The notes: a model not told the origin generated them from the letters alone. 64,000 nucleotides of DNA from Nectonema munidae (GCA_030549495.1 JAUIRK010000714.1:35799-99798); one strand, 5' to 3'; shown: positions 11,746-23,465, counted from the stretch's first letter. A program made the numbers and translations.

Positions 11746-12801
11746 ATATAAAATTGCTAATTATTATTTTAATTTATACGAGTTTTAAAAGTTTCATTGT
11801 AGACATAGTATTTATAGAGATTTTTTAAGATTAACGTGAAGCATCATTGTTTTTGAGAAGTTTATCTGTGGTTTATATATTTTTTATAAATGTTAGTCAT
11901 TACTGATTTGACAATTTGTTTATTATTTGAATATTTTTGTTTTCTATTATAACTATAAAAATAGCAATAAAAAAACTATAGAAGGTTTTTTGTTCAAAAT
12001 CTCACAATTCTATAAAAAATGATTTTCAGTTTGATCAAGAGTTTCATATTTGTGTAGTATTTGTAAGCACGGTCATTTAAACTAAATAAGAAAAATGGGG
12101 TTGAATGGAGTTTAAGCTGTTTTTATAGATACGCTAAAACTCATAACAGTTTCTCTGCAATATTGTCTATTATTTTTTTGTAAACATAATTTTAAATGAA
12201 AAACTAAAAAGATACGGGGTGGAATTTTCAAAGGTGGAATTAAAATCATGGAATTCATCATTTATTTTTATGTTCTCTGAAAACTGTTTGTTTATTTGAT
12301 ACATTCTCTGAGAAGCGCAAGTAAGCTTGGTTAGACCCTAGGTTTTTATAACTAAAGGTCTTGGATTTGATCTGGCATTAAACCTCTTTTCCTTATAAGT
12401 TCGAAAGATTCTAGGTAAATTCCTCGAAATTACGTGCTTGACAGTAAATTGCTCAAAATCAATTAATCAAAAAATTGTTTCTTGAACCATCAATTGCTCG
12501 AAAAGGCAGATTACTAGAAGTAACTTCAAAGCATTTTACTTTTGAAATTTTGATTTCAAAATAGTTTTAGCTATTCAGTTAACAAAAATCAAGTTATATT
12601 AAATTATTTGTATTTTATAGTTATCATAAAAATATAATTTTTTTTCGAGCAATCTGCCTTTCAATCAATTTATGGTTTGAGAAATTATTTTTCGAGCAAT
12701 TTACCGGATACGAGATCAATAAACCTGCGCATTCGTGCTTTTTCTATAAAAAAAAACACTCCCCTGTATTTTTAGCTGTATATTAATATTTATCCTTTTA
12801 G
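11746..12801. other. AT-rich insert or spacer within piggyBac copy B region
   Basis: About 1 kb with no coding signal between the N-terminal fragment and the core of copy B. Repeated TTGCTCGA-like words occur around 12450-12720. It could be an unrecognised insertion; no duplication at its edges was found. Confidence 0.35.
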
Positions 12802-13363
12802 AATGTCTGAACCCAAACATATTAACTTAAAACACAACGCAGAACATTTTCAAGTGCTTCATTTGGTTTCCTATTTTTCATGCTTGTTGGACAATCAATG
12901 GATCAAAGAATAAAAATTGCAAGTTTGTTTAGTGATACTTTTGGAGTTCCACTTTTGAAGGCTGCACTAGGTAGAAGTATGTTTTCCATGGTACATACTT
13001 TCTTATCTTTTGATGAAAATACCGAAAGAAATCCTGATGACAAGTTATCACCAAATAGAAAGATCCACGATCATTTTTATAAGGTTTTTTTTCAGAATTC
13101 TGGACTCCAAATAAAGCTGTCACAATAGATGAGCAATTGGTAAGTTTCAGAGGAGGGTGCAATATTAAAATATACGACCCTAAAAACCGGGTCACTATGG
13201 TTTAAAAGTTTACCATGTCACTGATGCAGAGAGCTTCTATTGCTTAAAACCTGAAATATACATTTCTGGTTTACCAAATAAAGAATACTTTTCTGCTAAA
13301 AACATTATAAAAATATTAGTTAGCGACTCAGATATACCACATGGATGTGGAATATATATGGAT

Positions 13364-13839
13364 CAGGTATGGATTTACCTAGGGGGTGAGGGGGCGGCAC
13401 CCCCTGTTTTTTATAGTTGATTGGTTAAAGTGAATTTGATGAAATGATATAGCGTAACAGCGAGGTTAAATCTATTTTAAACATGACATTTTGTTGTATC
13501 ATCTTCACAAAATTAATGTTCGATTTTTATGTATTGTATGTAATCATGCACTTTTCAAAAAAGTTTTTCATCGAAAAAAGTACTAATTTGCAGCTAACAT
13601 CGAGCTATGGATAATCTAGCAGAAGCGAGGCTTAAACCCGGAACTTCAGATCGATAGCAGCGCTTCTAACCGTTTAACCTCGCAGCCACTAAAGCACTTA
13701 CGTTTTGATAAAAACAGAAAAGTTAGTTTAAACTTTTAAATAACAACTTTTCACGGTAGAAAATATTAGAAAAAAATGTGAAAAAGTGCCACAGCACCCC
13801 CCCCCCCCCTCCTAAATTTTTGACCAAGATCCATCCCTG
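13364..13839. mobile_element. hAT-type MITE (476 bp), perfect 8-bp target duplication
   Basis: Ends are CAGGTATGGATTTACC and the complement of CAGGGATGGATCTTGG. ATATGGAT is duplicated exactly at 13356-13363 and 13840-13847. No coding sequence. It interrupts the piggyBac copy B frame at the second catalytic Asp motif. G-rich near the left end, C-rich near the right. It carries a tRNA-like segment in minus orientation. Confidence 0.9.
13604..13690 (-). repeat. tRNA-like (SINE head) segment inside the MITE
   Basis: On the minus strand TGGCTGCGAGGTTAAACGG resembles a polymerase III A box, and CCGGGTTTAAGCCTCG about 45 bp on resembles a B box. The anticodon and acceptor stems do not fold well, so this is a degenerate tRNA-derived SINE head rather than a working tRNA gene. 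Confidence 0.4.
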
Positions 13840-14475
13840 ATATGGATAGATTTTTCACTTCCCATGAAATTGCCGAATGGGCTCTTTCAAAAAAGTACAC
13901 TATATGTGGTACGGTTATGTCATCAAAAAGATTCATACCAACTCTACGTCATCCAACTTATCTGAAAACTCTCAAACTTAGGGAATGCGAGTCACGTATA
14001 GTTTATTCCCATCAAGCATCCCTTTCAGGGCATATTCTTAGGAAACATCCAACTCGTAATTTCAAAGTTGTATACACACTCTCAGCGCAACACAAAAAAA
14101 TGTTAAAATCTCTTATGAATATGGTAGGCCAGAATCTCTACTAGAGTACAACAAGTATACAAGGGTGGTGTTGACGTGTCCAACAGAATGATAAACAATA
14201 CAGAAGTTACAAGCCATGCAGAAGATGGGCAAGCGAAGCTTCTTCTCATTACTTAGACTTTAGCTCTCTAAATGCGTTTATAATCGCCAAATTCAATGCG
14301 CCTGACGAATTTCCATCAATCAAAAGTAGTGGTAGAAAAATTTTCATAAAAAAACTGCCATTGTGTCTAAGTCAAGGAGCTGCTCAATAAATCTGGAAAC
14401 AAAGAATATTTTAAGTTTCTATGGTTTTTATCAGAACGAAGTTACAGAAACATCAAGTAGTTGCGGTTTTATTAA

Positions 14476-14604
14476 CCCATTTACGACCAATGTTCCTATT
14501 TTGGAACATAAGTAATTTCATCTTCGTCTGCTTTTTTCAATGACTTTGAATATAAATCGTCTGTGTTTTTTAGATATCGTCTGCTTTGCTTGGCCTTAAA
14601 TGGG
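14476..14604. mobile_element. piggyBac-type MITE (129 bp) flanked by TTAA
   Basis: TTAA at 14472-14475 and 14605-14608. Ends are CCCATTTACGACC and the complement of CCCATTTAAGGCC. The 18-bp palindrome TGTTCCTATTTTGGAACA lies at 14491-14508, 15 bp from the left end, followed by TTCGTCTGCTTTTTT. It is inserted in the zinc-tail coding of piggyBac copy B; one TTAA plus the flanking sequence reads through as coding. Confidence 0.9.
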
Positions 14605-14711
14605 TTAACATATGTAAACCAAAGAAAAGCATAACAACAAGAAAATGCAAAAAATGTTCAAAGTTTATGTGTAAAGTTCACACTCAATTAGTTTGCGAAA
14701 ATTGCTTGTAA

Positions 14712-16424
14712 TAAATTTTTTTAATTTTAATTTAATCCTTATTTTACTTTGAATATAAAGATAGTTTTATTTTTTTCAATTCACTCAAAAAAATTTCTGA
14801 AATTTCTGAAAAAGTTGTAAAGATAAAAATATTGAATTTTTTAACGCCATCTACTTTAAAAAAACTGGAAAACAGCAATATGCCCATAGTATTTTTCATG
14901 TTCTCTAAGTAAAATTAAAAATTGAACTTTATAAAAGTGCTAAAATTTTCTCAAATTTACATATTAGTTAAAAAAATTGATAATGTAAAAATTTTAGGCA
15001 AATAGTCTTTGAAATATTGGTGTGGAGTAAATTGCCATATATGCCTATAACAAAAGTTATAATTGCTGCTATTTTTGGTCATTTGAAAGGTGAAGAATTA
15101 TTTTTAAAATTGTATGATTACTATTCGATGAATTATAATTCTTCCAGATGTTCTTTGCTTGTGCTTCATATATGTGTGATAATAGTATAGTGCCTATATT
15201 AGATATAATACACTCTTGAAAATTTATGAGCATGTAGTATATATTGGAACACATAACACTTATACAATACATTTTTTTCCATTATAAACATGGCAACTTT
15301 GTAGGAAATGTGAATCAAAATTTTGATTGATGATAAAATTGATTACGAAAGCATTCATATAAATTTTAAATTAAATTAATTTTTGCATGACAAATTGACA
15401 ATACTGATTTCATTTCTAAAAGTGTCAATCAATTTTGCGGTTTACGCGTCTGTAAATTTTCTCCTAGAAAATTGATTAAATTTTAAACAAAGGATATTTT
15501 TTATACTAAATCCACTATGATGATTTAATTTTTCAACTTAATTTTAGCATATATGAATTATAAAGATTTCAAAATGTCTAAAAGTGTCAATCAAATTGGC
15601 AGTTTACGTAAAAATATTTATCCACAAAGATATATTTTTATAAAATGAATCGAGCATGCTGATTTTATTTCACGACTCCCTTTTTGCAATTAGAGTGTGA
15701 AAATGTTATAATCATATTTGTTCTTGACTAATTAAAATTAATTCCTAAAATATTATTTATACTTTTTATTCTAGATTACCATGTTGATTTCACTTTTGGA
15801 CTCAGCTTTCATAATCAGATTATCAAAATTTCTGTCATATTTGTTAGATTAGTCTAAAAATTTTCTTCAAAAACATTATTCACATTTTAAGTAAAATATT
15901 TTTTAAACTAAATTGACCAATGTAAAATCTGATGATGACATTTATTTTTTATGAAAATCAATCAAATCTGTGAATCAATGCCAAATATGTAAACATGAAA
16001 ATATATCATAAATTCCACATTTTTGGGCTGATATTATCCTATATTATTTAATTAGCCAACTTTTGATGATTAATTCATCCAAAATTTTTTACCTGTCACT
16101 AAATTTGCTTTCACAGGTGACTTAATGGCAAACACTTTTTCTCATTATATTAAAATAAACTCAATTTGAAAATGCTCAATTTGATTCTGAAAATACTTTT
16201 GTCACTCCTAGATTTAGATTGCGGTTACTGTTTAAGTTTCGTTAATTTGTGGTCAGATATTTTTTAATAATTGCTGTCGCATTTAGCAAATCATAAAAAT
16301 TTTCAATAATAAGTCTATAAATGGGTTATCTATATTATACTGTAGTTAATAGTTAAACAATCAATTCAGCAATAAAATTTTTATAAAAATTGTTGTAAAA
16401 TTACATGGTGAAAAATAATAGTGG
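14712..16424. other. AT-rich non-coding DNA with a dispersed repeat
   Basis: No gene. The stretch 15209-15345 (ACACTCTTGAAAATTTAT, GGAACACATAACA, TTGATTGATGATAAAATT) is similar to 44195-44290, so it belongs to a dispersed repeat family of unknown type. Confidence 0.5.
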
Positions 16425-16686
16425 CTGCTAATCTAACTAAACCGAGCACTTTTGGCTTCTCTTTCTATCTCTTTTATTGGATCCTTCACATGCCACCGCA
16501 CCCCATCTTTCAAGTACTATCGGTGATTTTCTTCACTCAGAAATCCAGCAAACTATTGTTTCCATCTTTCAAGAATTTTTCTGTCATTCTTCAAAGTTTG
16601 TCCCCAACATCTTTTATTTCTTTGACATGCTGTATGTCTTACGTTGACTTATTTCTACATTTTGCTAACCATTATACTTTCTTTTG
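16425..16686 (-). mobile_element. RTE-like LINE, downstream piece (split by the MULE)
   Basis: The minus strand reads KNDRKILERWKQ, FAGFLSEENHR. This is the linker between endonuclease and reverse transcriptase in RTE-like LINEs. It continues the piece at 24943-25870 once the 16696-24933 element is set aside. Stops and frameshifts present. Confidence 0.6.
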
Positions 16687-16695
16687 TCATTGAGG
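16687..16695. repeat. 9-bp target duplication of the MULE, left
   Basis: TCATTGAGG, matching TCCTTGAGG at 24934-24942 in 8 of 9 bases. A 9-bp duplication is the Mutator superfamily standard. Confidence 0.75.
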
Positions 16696-16965
16696 CGGTA
16701 TCTCTAAATAGTGGGCACGAGCAAAATAAACTAAACATTTATATACTTTTTATTTTATTTATTTCCTTATTCAATAAAATACATATTACAGCTGTCTTAG
16801 TTTAAATTTTTTATAGGATTAAAAATTTTGGTAGATAAAAAATTTTTTTAATTCTTTTTTTTGGAAAAGGGGTTTAAATTTAAAATTTTAATTTAAAGGT
16901 CACCAATCATCTTAAAAATGTCGTATGGATTTGAAAATTTTTCCTTTAGTGTTTTTGTTTGTTTA
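16696..16965 (+). repeat. MULE left terminal inverted repeat
   Basis: Pairs with 24740-24933 in reverse complement. Conserved stretches include the terminal 40 bp, GATTAAAAATTTTGGTA, and AATTTAAAGGTCACCA. The left copy has roughly 70 bp more than the right. Confidence 0.75.
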
Positions 16966-17505
16966 GATTTCAAAGATCTAAGCTATATGGGAGAAGGAAA
17001 AATGTTGGATTACTTTTAAAATAACAAAACTAAATTTAAATTTGAGAAATTTTAACTAACTTTTTTCTCTAATTACTCAACTTTTTTTGTTTAGATTTAT
17101 TGAATTCCAAAACTCAAACAAGTTTTATTCATAAATTTAATCGGCTTTATTTAAAAAAGAAATTATATATCTGTGTATTTTGATATTACGTCTTAACCCG
17201 ATTAGTGCTCAGGGGCCCTTCACTTAAAATTTAATTGTACAAAATTGGCTGAATCATATCCCTTCAAATTTTGTGACTTTTCCTAAAACCGCTAGCTGCA
17301 TCTTTTGATACCATTTTCATGGTAGTTGAATGACCATTTCATATCCAAAAGTGTCTATCAAACTTAAAATTTTTATTCTTTGATCCATTGATTGTCATGG
17401 CGTTATCTATAGTTAACCTTATAAGTTATAATTTAGGGTCTGTATTATATACTACCTTGAAATTTATAATTTTCAAGAGATTTGTTATTTTTTAATGATT
17501 TGAAC
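16966..17505. other. MULE internal non-coding DNA with a dispersed repeat
   Basis: No gene. 17240-17345 (TGTACAAAATTGGCTGAATC, then TTTTCCTAAAACCG) recurs at 43990-44115 and, more weakly, at 24195-24265. Confidence 0.5.
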
Positions 17506-17776
17506 CAGTGGCGGATCCAAGGGGGAAGCCTCATGGGCCTAGGCCGCCCTATGAAAAATGGCTTCGAAAATTACCCTTACTAATGTTTACATGTATAAAA
17601 AATAAATGTTGTAATTTATTCATGGCAAAATAATGTTAAAATATGAAAACATAGGTAATTAGTGATTCTAAAACACATAATACAGCTGTCGTATTCTCTG
17701 AAGACTTAGCAAAATTGCAAAAAAATTTAATAGATTTCGCCCCCCCCCCTATAAGAAATTTCTGGATCCGCCACTG
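17506..17776. mobile_element. hAT-type MITE (271 bp)
   Basis: Ends CAGTGGCGGATCCA and its exact complement. Flanks ATTTGAAC (17498-17505) and ATATGAAA (17777-17784) match in 6 of 8. G-run near the left end, C9 run near 17742. No coding. Inserted in the MULE. Confidence 0.8.
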
Positions 17777-18092
17777 ATATGAAAAAAAGATAAAATATTT
17801 AAAGTAAATTCTGTTAAGTTTTAGAAAAAAACTAAATGTTAAAAAAAAATTAGAAAAAATTAAAGAAGCTTTAGTCATCAAGGTAACTTTTTTTTAATCT
17901 TTTTTTTTAATAGAAAGTATGTAACTTTTTTTTTATCAAGTTACATAAAAAGACCAAATAGTTGAAAAAGTAAAAGACAAGTATGCGTAACTATCCCTTC
18001 CCTAATTTAATATAATTTATGATTTTTTTCAAATGGCATTCTTACTTTTTTATTTATGTAATAATTTATTATTTGACTTTAAAATAAATTTT

Positions 18093-18845
18093 GATAATCA
18101 TTTTTGTGAAATATGTTCAAAGGTAGTATATAGGCATTACTTGAAATGTTCAAAATGCAAGAAAGTTTAGCATTTTTATTGCCAAGAACTTTCAATGATT
18201 GCAGGTTGTAATTTTTGGAAAAACCAATTTCTTTGTTTAAAATGTGTTCGTTTGGATCATATCCAAGGTTTTGATTGCTCGTTAGAAAGATTACAATTTT
18301 TTGATTCTCTGAACAATATTGAAAGGATGCAATTACTTCATAAAGAAAATATCTTTTTGCGTAAAGAAGTTTCTCCTTTGTGTATTAAATATACATCGAA
18401 GCCAGTTGGTTTTAAGTTTATTGATATTGATATCGTTTCTGCTCAATATTTTAAAAGTGATTATTTCGTACCTCTCGTTACAAAAGACGACTGCAACTGC
18501 TTATTCAATGCTCTTTCAATTGGTTTAATTGGGAAAGAATCAATCTCAAAAGAAATTGGATTTAAAACGGCAATCGAGATCAATTTCTTTAAAGACTATT
18601 ATGTTTCTTTACGTAAAACTTTTAATATAGAAAATACATCTACAGACATAAATGAAGAATGTGTGAATGTGTGCAAAAATTATTTTTGGTCGTCTACATA
18701 TCTCTTAATGGCTGCCTCTCCTGTGATAGGTTTACCGATAAATAATTATTATCCTTCTATCAATGGAAAAGTCAACATTTATAGTAAATTGCTGAATTTT
18801 ACTTTTTTACCTCGCATTTCCAAAGTCTTTCAACCAACTATATAA
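18093..18845 (+). pseudogene. PHD-like finger + OTU/vertnin-like domain protein of the MULE
   Basis: The frame opens with CEICSKVV, LKCSKCKKV, HFYC and FLCLKC, giving C-x2-C / C-x2-C / H-x2-C / C-x2-C as in a PHD-type finger; it contains one stop near 18168. The uninterrupted 216-codon part (18195-18845) then has DYFVPLVTKDDCNCLFNALS and GLIGKESISKEIGFKTAIEI. The D-x-x-C-L-F core resembles the OTU cysteine-protease start (D-G-N-C-L-F) and the related domain of vertnin and many invertebrate MULE proteins. It ends at a stop while homologous sequence (FLPRISKVFQPTI) is still running. Function in the element is unknown; protease activity is inference only. Confidence 0.6.
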
Positions 18846-18999
18846 AAGATAAAACTTTTATACCTAATCATTTTGTACCATTAATTAGAAAGGAATGCTT
18901 ATATTCGAATCATTAAAAAAAAATTTTGCAATAAAAATACAAATGTCTCCAATTTTTCCCCAGAAAAGAAACCAAAGATTATTGAGTGTGAAAAGACTA

Positions 19000-20560
19000 A
19001 TAATGACACTGGAGTAACATCAAATCCAAATTTTGATAAAAATTATATTCAAGGTTTTATGTCTTCACCTAGAATAATTGAAATAATTGAAAAGTCTGAA
19101 AATCACTATAAAAATATTCCAAAAAATATCAAAGAAAATGAGTTTTTTGTAGTGGAAAAAAACTATATAACAACAAACAATTTTTTCATGACTCTTGTGG
19201 TAGCTGGAAAAGCATCTCATCGAAAGTGTACCATTTTTTGAAAAAAGCTGATTCAATAGAATTAAATAGAAAAGCGAGTAATGGACCTTTTTATAAAATT
19301 CTGAAAGGTAAAAATAAAACATTATTGTTAGGTAATGTAATATATTTACATAGATATTATTCGGTTTTGAAACGTTATCCTTGATATAAAAAGAGAATCT
19401 CATGGATCGAAAAACATCCAAAATTCCATGGTTCAAATATTCTTTGTGTATACGAATATCCAATAATAAAAATTTCATTCCATGGGAATAGTAAGATTCC
19501 TAGTTGCGAATATATAAGACCTGAAAATAGTACTTTTGAATACATAAAATCTTGCTTTCAAAAGAAAATAGCCCCTAAAAAGATATATAGTGAATCTTTG
19601 AAAAATAAAGATGATATGATACGTAATTCATCTATTCTATATAATACAACATATTCAATGAATAAAAATTCATCTTTAAATGAAGGAAAAAACTTTTGTG
19701 ATGAAATACATGAACTGTTATCTCTATCTTCAAAAGGTCATTTATATATAAAACGAGTGTCTCAAGTTGGGAATAAATCTCCCACAATTATTTGTTACAC
19801 AAAAAAACAAATGATGCATATGAAATCTTGAATTTTATATCAAAAAAACGTATGATGTATTATGGGAGTTGATAAGACTTATAACCTAAGTTCTTGTTTT
19901 GTAACTACTACTGTGTTTCGTGATAAAAACATTCTTTCAAAAAAAAGTAAAAAAAACACGGTCTTCTCCGGGCCAGTTTTTTTACATTTTGACTCAACTT
20001 TTGAAATTTTTGCAAGTTTTTCTCTTATTTAAGGCAAATTTTAATTTGCAGACATTACATGTAAGAGTTTACAACATCTTATAATAGGAACTGATGAAGA
20101 GTATGCATTGTTTAAATCAATTAATTTTTGTTTTGGCGACATTTAAAAGAAAACATTCAAAGAAACTTGAATAAAAAATTTGGAGTGAACAAAAAAGAAA
20201 TAGATGAATTTTTAGAAGTAATGTTTGGACCTTGCGGGCTGGCATATTCAACATCATATATTGAATATCATGAGAAAGAAAAAAAGATTTTATCAAGGTA
20301 CCTAGATAAATTTGGTTTTTATTTGTCAAAAAAACTCTTACCAACGGTTGAGAAGTTTATATTTGTTCCTAGATCCCTTTTCCCTTTGATACCATCTAAT
20401 TGGAAAAATAATTTATCACAATCTTTAAATAATGTTTTCAAGTTGTCAATAAACTGGAAATCTAAGAGTTTGATTGATTTAATTACCTGTTTACATGATC
20501 AAGCAATTTTTGAAGAAAAATGATCGAAGAATCGATAGATGGTATGGGTAACTATCAATT
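19000..20560 (+). pseudogene. MULE transposase remains
   Basis: Broken coding in several frames: KKRISWIEKHPKF, YEYPIIKISFHGNSKIPS (19390-19505) and APKKIYSESLKNKDD (19573-19615) match the region before the catalytic core in invertebrate MULE proteins. GVDKTYNLSSCFVTTTVFRD (19864-19923) with FSGPVFLHFDSTFEIF (19965-20010) is the DDE core, equivalent to GIDRTFNLAASFVSTFV in the copy at 58807-59289. The open 131-codon frame 20128-20523 gives the post-core part (VFKLSINWKSKSLIDLITCL). It continues as SIDGMGNYQLIDEAKKFLIS to about 20590, where gypsy sequence begins. Confidence 0.75.
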
Positions 20561-20595
20561 AATAGATGAAGCAAAAAAGTTTTTGATTTCAAATT

Positions 20596-21507
20596 ATTCA
20601 TTCAGATAGGGGTACCCATTTTACTTCAAAAGAATTTGAAGATTGGTTGAAAAATCACGGTATAGTCCCCTCTCATACAATGCGTTATCATCCTACATCC
20701 AACGCTCATTGTGAACGCTACAACGGGGTTATTTGGAGGCCTTTATTTCTTGCATGTAAAAATAAAGGTTTACCTTTATCTCAGTGGGAAGAAGTTCTAC
20801 AGCAGGTTTTACATTCTCAACGGTCGTTATTATGCACCACCACTAACGAAACACCACACGAGCGTTGTTGTTGTTTGCCTCCATGAGCAAATATGGTGTC
20901 AAAAGTTGTAATTTTAGATTCTGGTTTAGGAAGTTTTTGTAGAAGTTTGTCTATGAGTCTGTGTGTTTTGTTCGTGGTTTTTGATGTTGTGTTTGTGAAG
21001 AAGTGATTGAATGCATTGGCTATTTCTATTCTTATAGATTGCAAAATCGGAGATCAAAGACCACACGAGCGTCTATTTATTCACCGTCGTAGGACATTTA
21101 ATGGCGACGCATTGCCCAACTGGTTGCTAAACCCTGGGCTGATTTATTTAAAAAAACATCTTAAATTTTCAAAATATGAGTCCCCAGTAGAAGAAGCGGA
21201 GCTTATAGAAGCCAATCATAATTACGCTCGCATTCGTAAGAGTGATGGTAGGGAAACGAGTGTTTCACTTCTAGACTTAGCACCTAAAACTTGTTGTGAT
21301 CAAAGTAACCAAAATGAACAACCATCAAATGCAGAAGATCAACACGGAGAAGAAGTAAACAAATTGCAAACAATTGAAGATGATGTTCAAAGCAATGAAG
21401 AAATGGATCCAGAACTGATGAGTATACCTAGAAGATCAACAAGAATCAAAAACCCACCAAAAAGATTCACTTCGGAAGATTACTTAGGAAGGAAGATTGT
21501 AGTATAA
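20596..21507 (+). mobile_element. Ty3/gypsy pol fossil: 3' integrase part
   Basis: Fossil of an LTR retrotransposon. Present parts: the end of the integrase catalytic core (IHSDRGTHFTSKEF near 20605-20640; NAHCERYNGVIW near 20701) and the integrase C-terminal part with a conserved TPHER block, then an acidic tail (SIPRRSTRIKNPPKRFTSED) ending at 21507. The upstream pol genes and a 5' LTR are not in the window. Broken; a 194-bp foreign insert splits it. Moderate age: the protein is still easily read. It lies inside the MULE. Confidence 0.8.
20866..21059 (-). mobile_element. 194-bp LINE-like insert in the gypsy fossil
   Basis: ACCACACGAGCGT is present at both edges (20853-20865 and 21060-21072). 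On the minus strand the insert reads IRIEIANAFNHFFTNTTSK, resembling the LINE ORF2 segment between endonuclease and reverse transcriptase. No 3' tail. Confidence 0.55.
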
Positions 21508-21880
21508 TTCGAACCTTGAAGCATCACTTCACCTTTTCCATTATCAAATCTCCTCTCCACTTATTTTATCACTCGAGCTTAATTGTAAAAACCTTGCCAT
21601 TACCTTCAATTATACAAATCATGTTAATATATATTACGCACATTTTCTATCTGTTTATTGACCCTGTTGTCTTGTTCGTTGTTGCTCGTTTTCTCACTCC
21701 TGATGTTAGTTCACTCCATTATTTTGCACTTTTATACCAACTACATTTCAGGGTGTTAAATAAAGAGTTTATTTTGTATCGCTTTTATCACAACAAAGAT
21801 CGAAGAGAGCAAATAGTTAAAAAAAAAGAAGTTTTTTTTGTCATTTCAATCGAAAGGAAATTAAATAAATGAATTTATAA
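21508..21880 (+). other. Probable 3' untranslated/LTR region of the gypsy fossil
   Basis: Follows the pol stop. It contains an AATAAAG signal near 21760. No matching second LTR is in the window, so the boundary is a guess. Confidence 0.3.
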
Positions 21881-22182
21881 CGTTATTGATTCAAGTATAG
21901 AGTTATCTTTTTAAACCTGTTATAAAACAGCCTACATACTAGATAAATAAGAAGACTCCACGAAGCTTTATCAAGTTAAAGTACTAAATGTAGAGTAGAT
22001 GAGTAAGAGAGAGGAACGTTGGTACTGATCAGAGGCTGAGTTGTAATGAGATATACTTGGTTGAAAGGATAACTGTTTAAAGATGAATGACAGATAAAAT
22101 CTGAGAGTGGGTTCTCATAGACCAGACTTGTAGGAGGATGCATAGAATATTAAAGGAGAAGATTAAGTAGAGGAGTGAATAT

Positions 22183-22610
22183 ATGGAACAACAAATATAT
22201 ATATGTAAGTTTATATGAATATTGATACAAAACAGTGCCCGCGCTAAGCAAAAATTTTAAGGAGGGCGGGGGGCTTCATTGGGGCGCAAATTTTTGAACT
22301 ATCAGATTATTCTGCTTCAAGGCGAAAAGAAAACATATGATGTATTTGTCAAGCCATATCTACACAGATTACATTTTCATGAAAGAAATTATTATGAATG
22401 ATAGATATTTGTTATATTTTTTTAGGATAATGACAAAATTTTTAGGGGAGCTTGAAAATTAGCTGGAGGGGGGGGGGGGGGGGGCTTTTGCCCCAAAATT
22501 TAATAAGTAGTGAGGGCTCTGATACTAAATAATAAAATAAAACTTATACGAAATGAAAATGTGGAGTAACAAATATATATATGTAGGTTTATATGAATAT
22601 TGATACAAAA
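22183..22610. repeat. AT-rich tandem repeat (~90-bp unit) split by a MITE
   Basis: AACAAATATATATATGTA followed by TTTATATGAATATTGATACA occurs at 22189 and 22568, and again at 23545. Between the first two, ATAATAAAATAAAACTTATA links the units. A 289-bp hAT MITE interrupts unit one. Confidence 0.75.
22233..22521. mobile_element. hAT-type MITE (289 bp)
   Basis: Ends CAGTGCCCGCGC and the complement of CAGAGCCCTCAC. Flanks ATACAAAA (22225-22232) and ATACTAAA (22522-22529) match in 7 of 8. A poly-G run of about 19 sits near 22470. No coding. Confidence 0.75.
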
Positions 22611-22869
22611 TAAGAAGAAGAAGAATATATTCATATACACAACCAATGTAAAGAGTTAGTCAAAAAGAAACAAAATATTTATAATAAAGAAAAAAGATGT
22701 GAAAGAATTAAAAGAGAAAAAATCAATAGCAGTAAAAAAGTTGTGAAGTATGGACATACACAAAGGCTACTTAAAGCCGCTGAACGTGATAGCCCATTTC
22801 CAACATGTTCTACAAAGTACCTCTACTAGTATATAAATGTTTTCACCTCTATATAAAGACTCATATTAT

Positions 22870-23465
22870 TCAACATTTAGATAGGAGCAAGAAAAACAAA
22901 TTTCTTTAACACACTGGACGTCATATAGCTTCCATTAATATATTTTTTTTTCTTGAAAGGATGTTTACGAAGTTGAAAGATAGTTCTAATATCGGTATTT
23001 TTTAGATTTTTCAATAAGAATGCAATTTTGAACTCAACTGATTGTTTGCATTTTTCGTTTCTAAATCTTGGAATGAATAAATTAAATTTACTTCTGGTTT
23101 CATAATGATATACCTCGTGATTTAACTTCGACAAATGAAGAAAGTTTGAGGGAAACAGACCATTTAATAAACCGTGTAAAAAATCAATAATTTATAGCTG
23201 TAAATATCATGTATTTTTAGACTATTCACCATCAAAAATTTCCTACTTGTATGCTGATTATAATTTAAGTTCAAAGCTGTTCTTAACAAACTTTTTTGGA
23301 AACTGAATAATCTTTCAAGGCTTTTACGATCACAATTTACTTTAGAATAGTTTAAGATAGATAAAACTAGGGCTTTGTAGGCTATAGCTTTTATACTAAT
23401 TGGTAGATATTTCGGAAACTTTGAATTTTGCATTAAAAAACACAATTTATTACACAAGGAGTTGA
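22870..23465 (-). mobile_element. LINE ORF2 C-terminal fragment
   Basis: Minus-strand frames 23457-23164 and 23134-22877 read LPISIKAIAYKALVLSILNY (thumb region after reverse transcriptase) and LNHEVYHYETRSKFNLFIPR (C-terminal tail), resembling the C-terminus of CR1/Jockey-type LINEs. A stop and a frame change separate the two. Confidence 0.6.

Larger units (their letters stand above)
12802..14711 (+). pseudogene. piggyBac transposase pseudogene, copy B (split by two insertions)
   Basis: Core blocks in order: LSFDENTERNPDDKLSPNRK (13003-13062); VTIDEQLVSFRGG with the first catalytic Asp (13119-13157); KPGHYGLKVYHVTDAESFY (13184-13240); GCGIYMD, interrupted at 13364 by a hAT MITE and resuming as MDRFFTSHEIAEWALSK (13842-13892) with the second Asp; a GTVMSSKRFIP block; YKGGVD with the third Asp region near 14160; and a zinc-binding tail KCKKCSKFMCKVHTQLVCENC (14646-14708). 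A second insert sits in the tail at 14476-14604. Frameshifts and stops are also present. Confidence 0.85.

Noticed and set aside
13604-13690. A true tRNA gene
   Set aside because: A- and B-box-like motifs are present but the stems do not pair properly and it lies inside a MITE.
16421-16693. A plus-strand hydrophobic small protein of 90 residues
   Set aside because: It is the antisense shadow of the RTE-like LINE linker on the minus strand.
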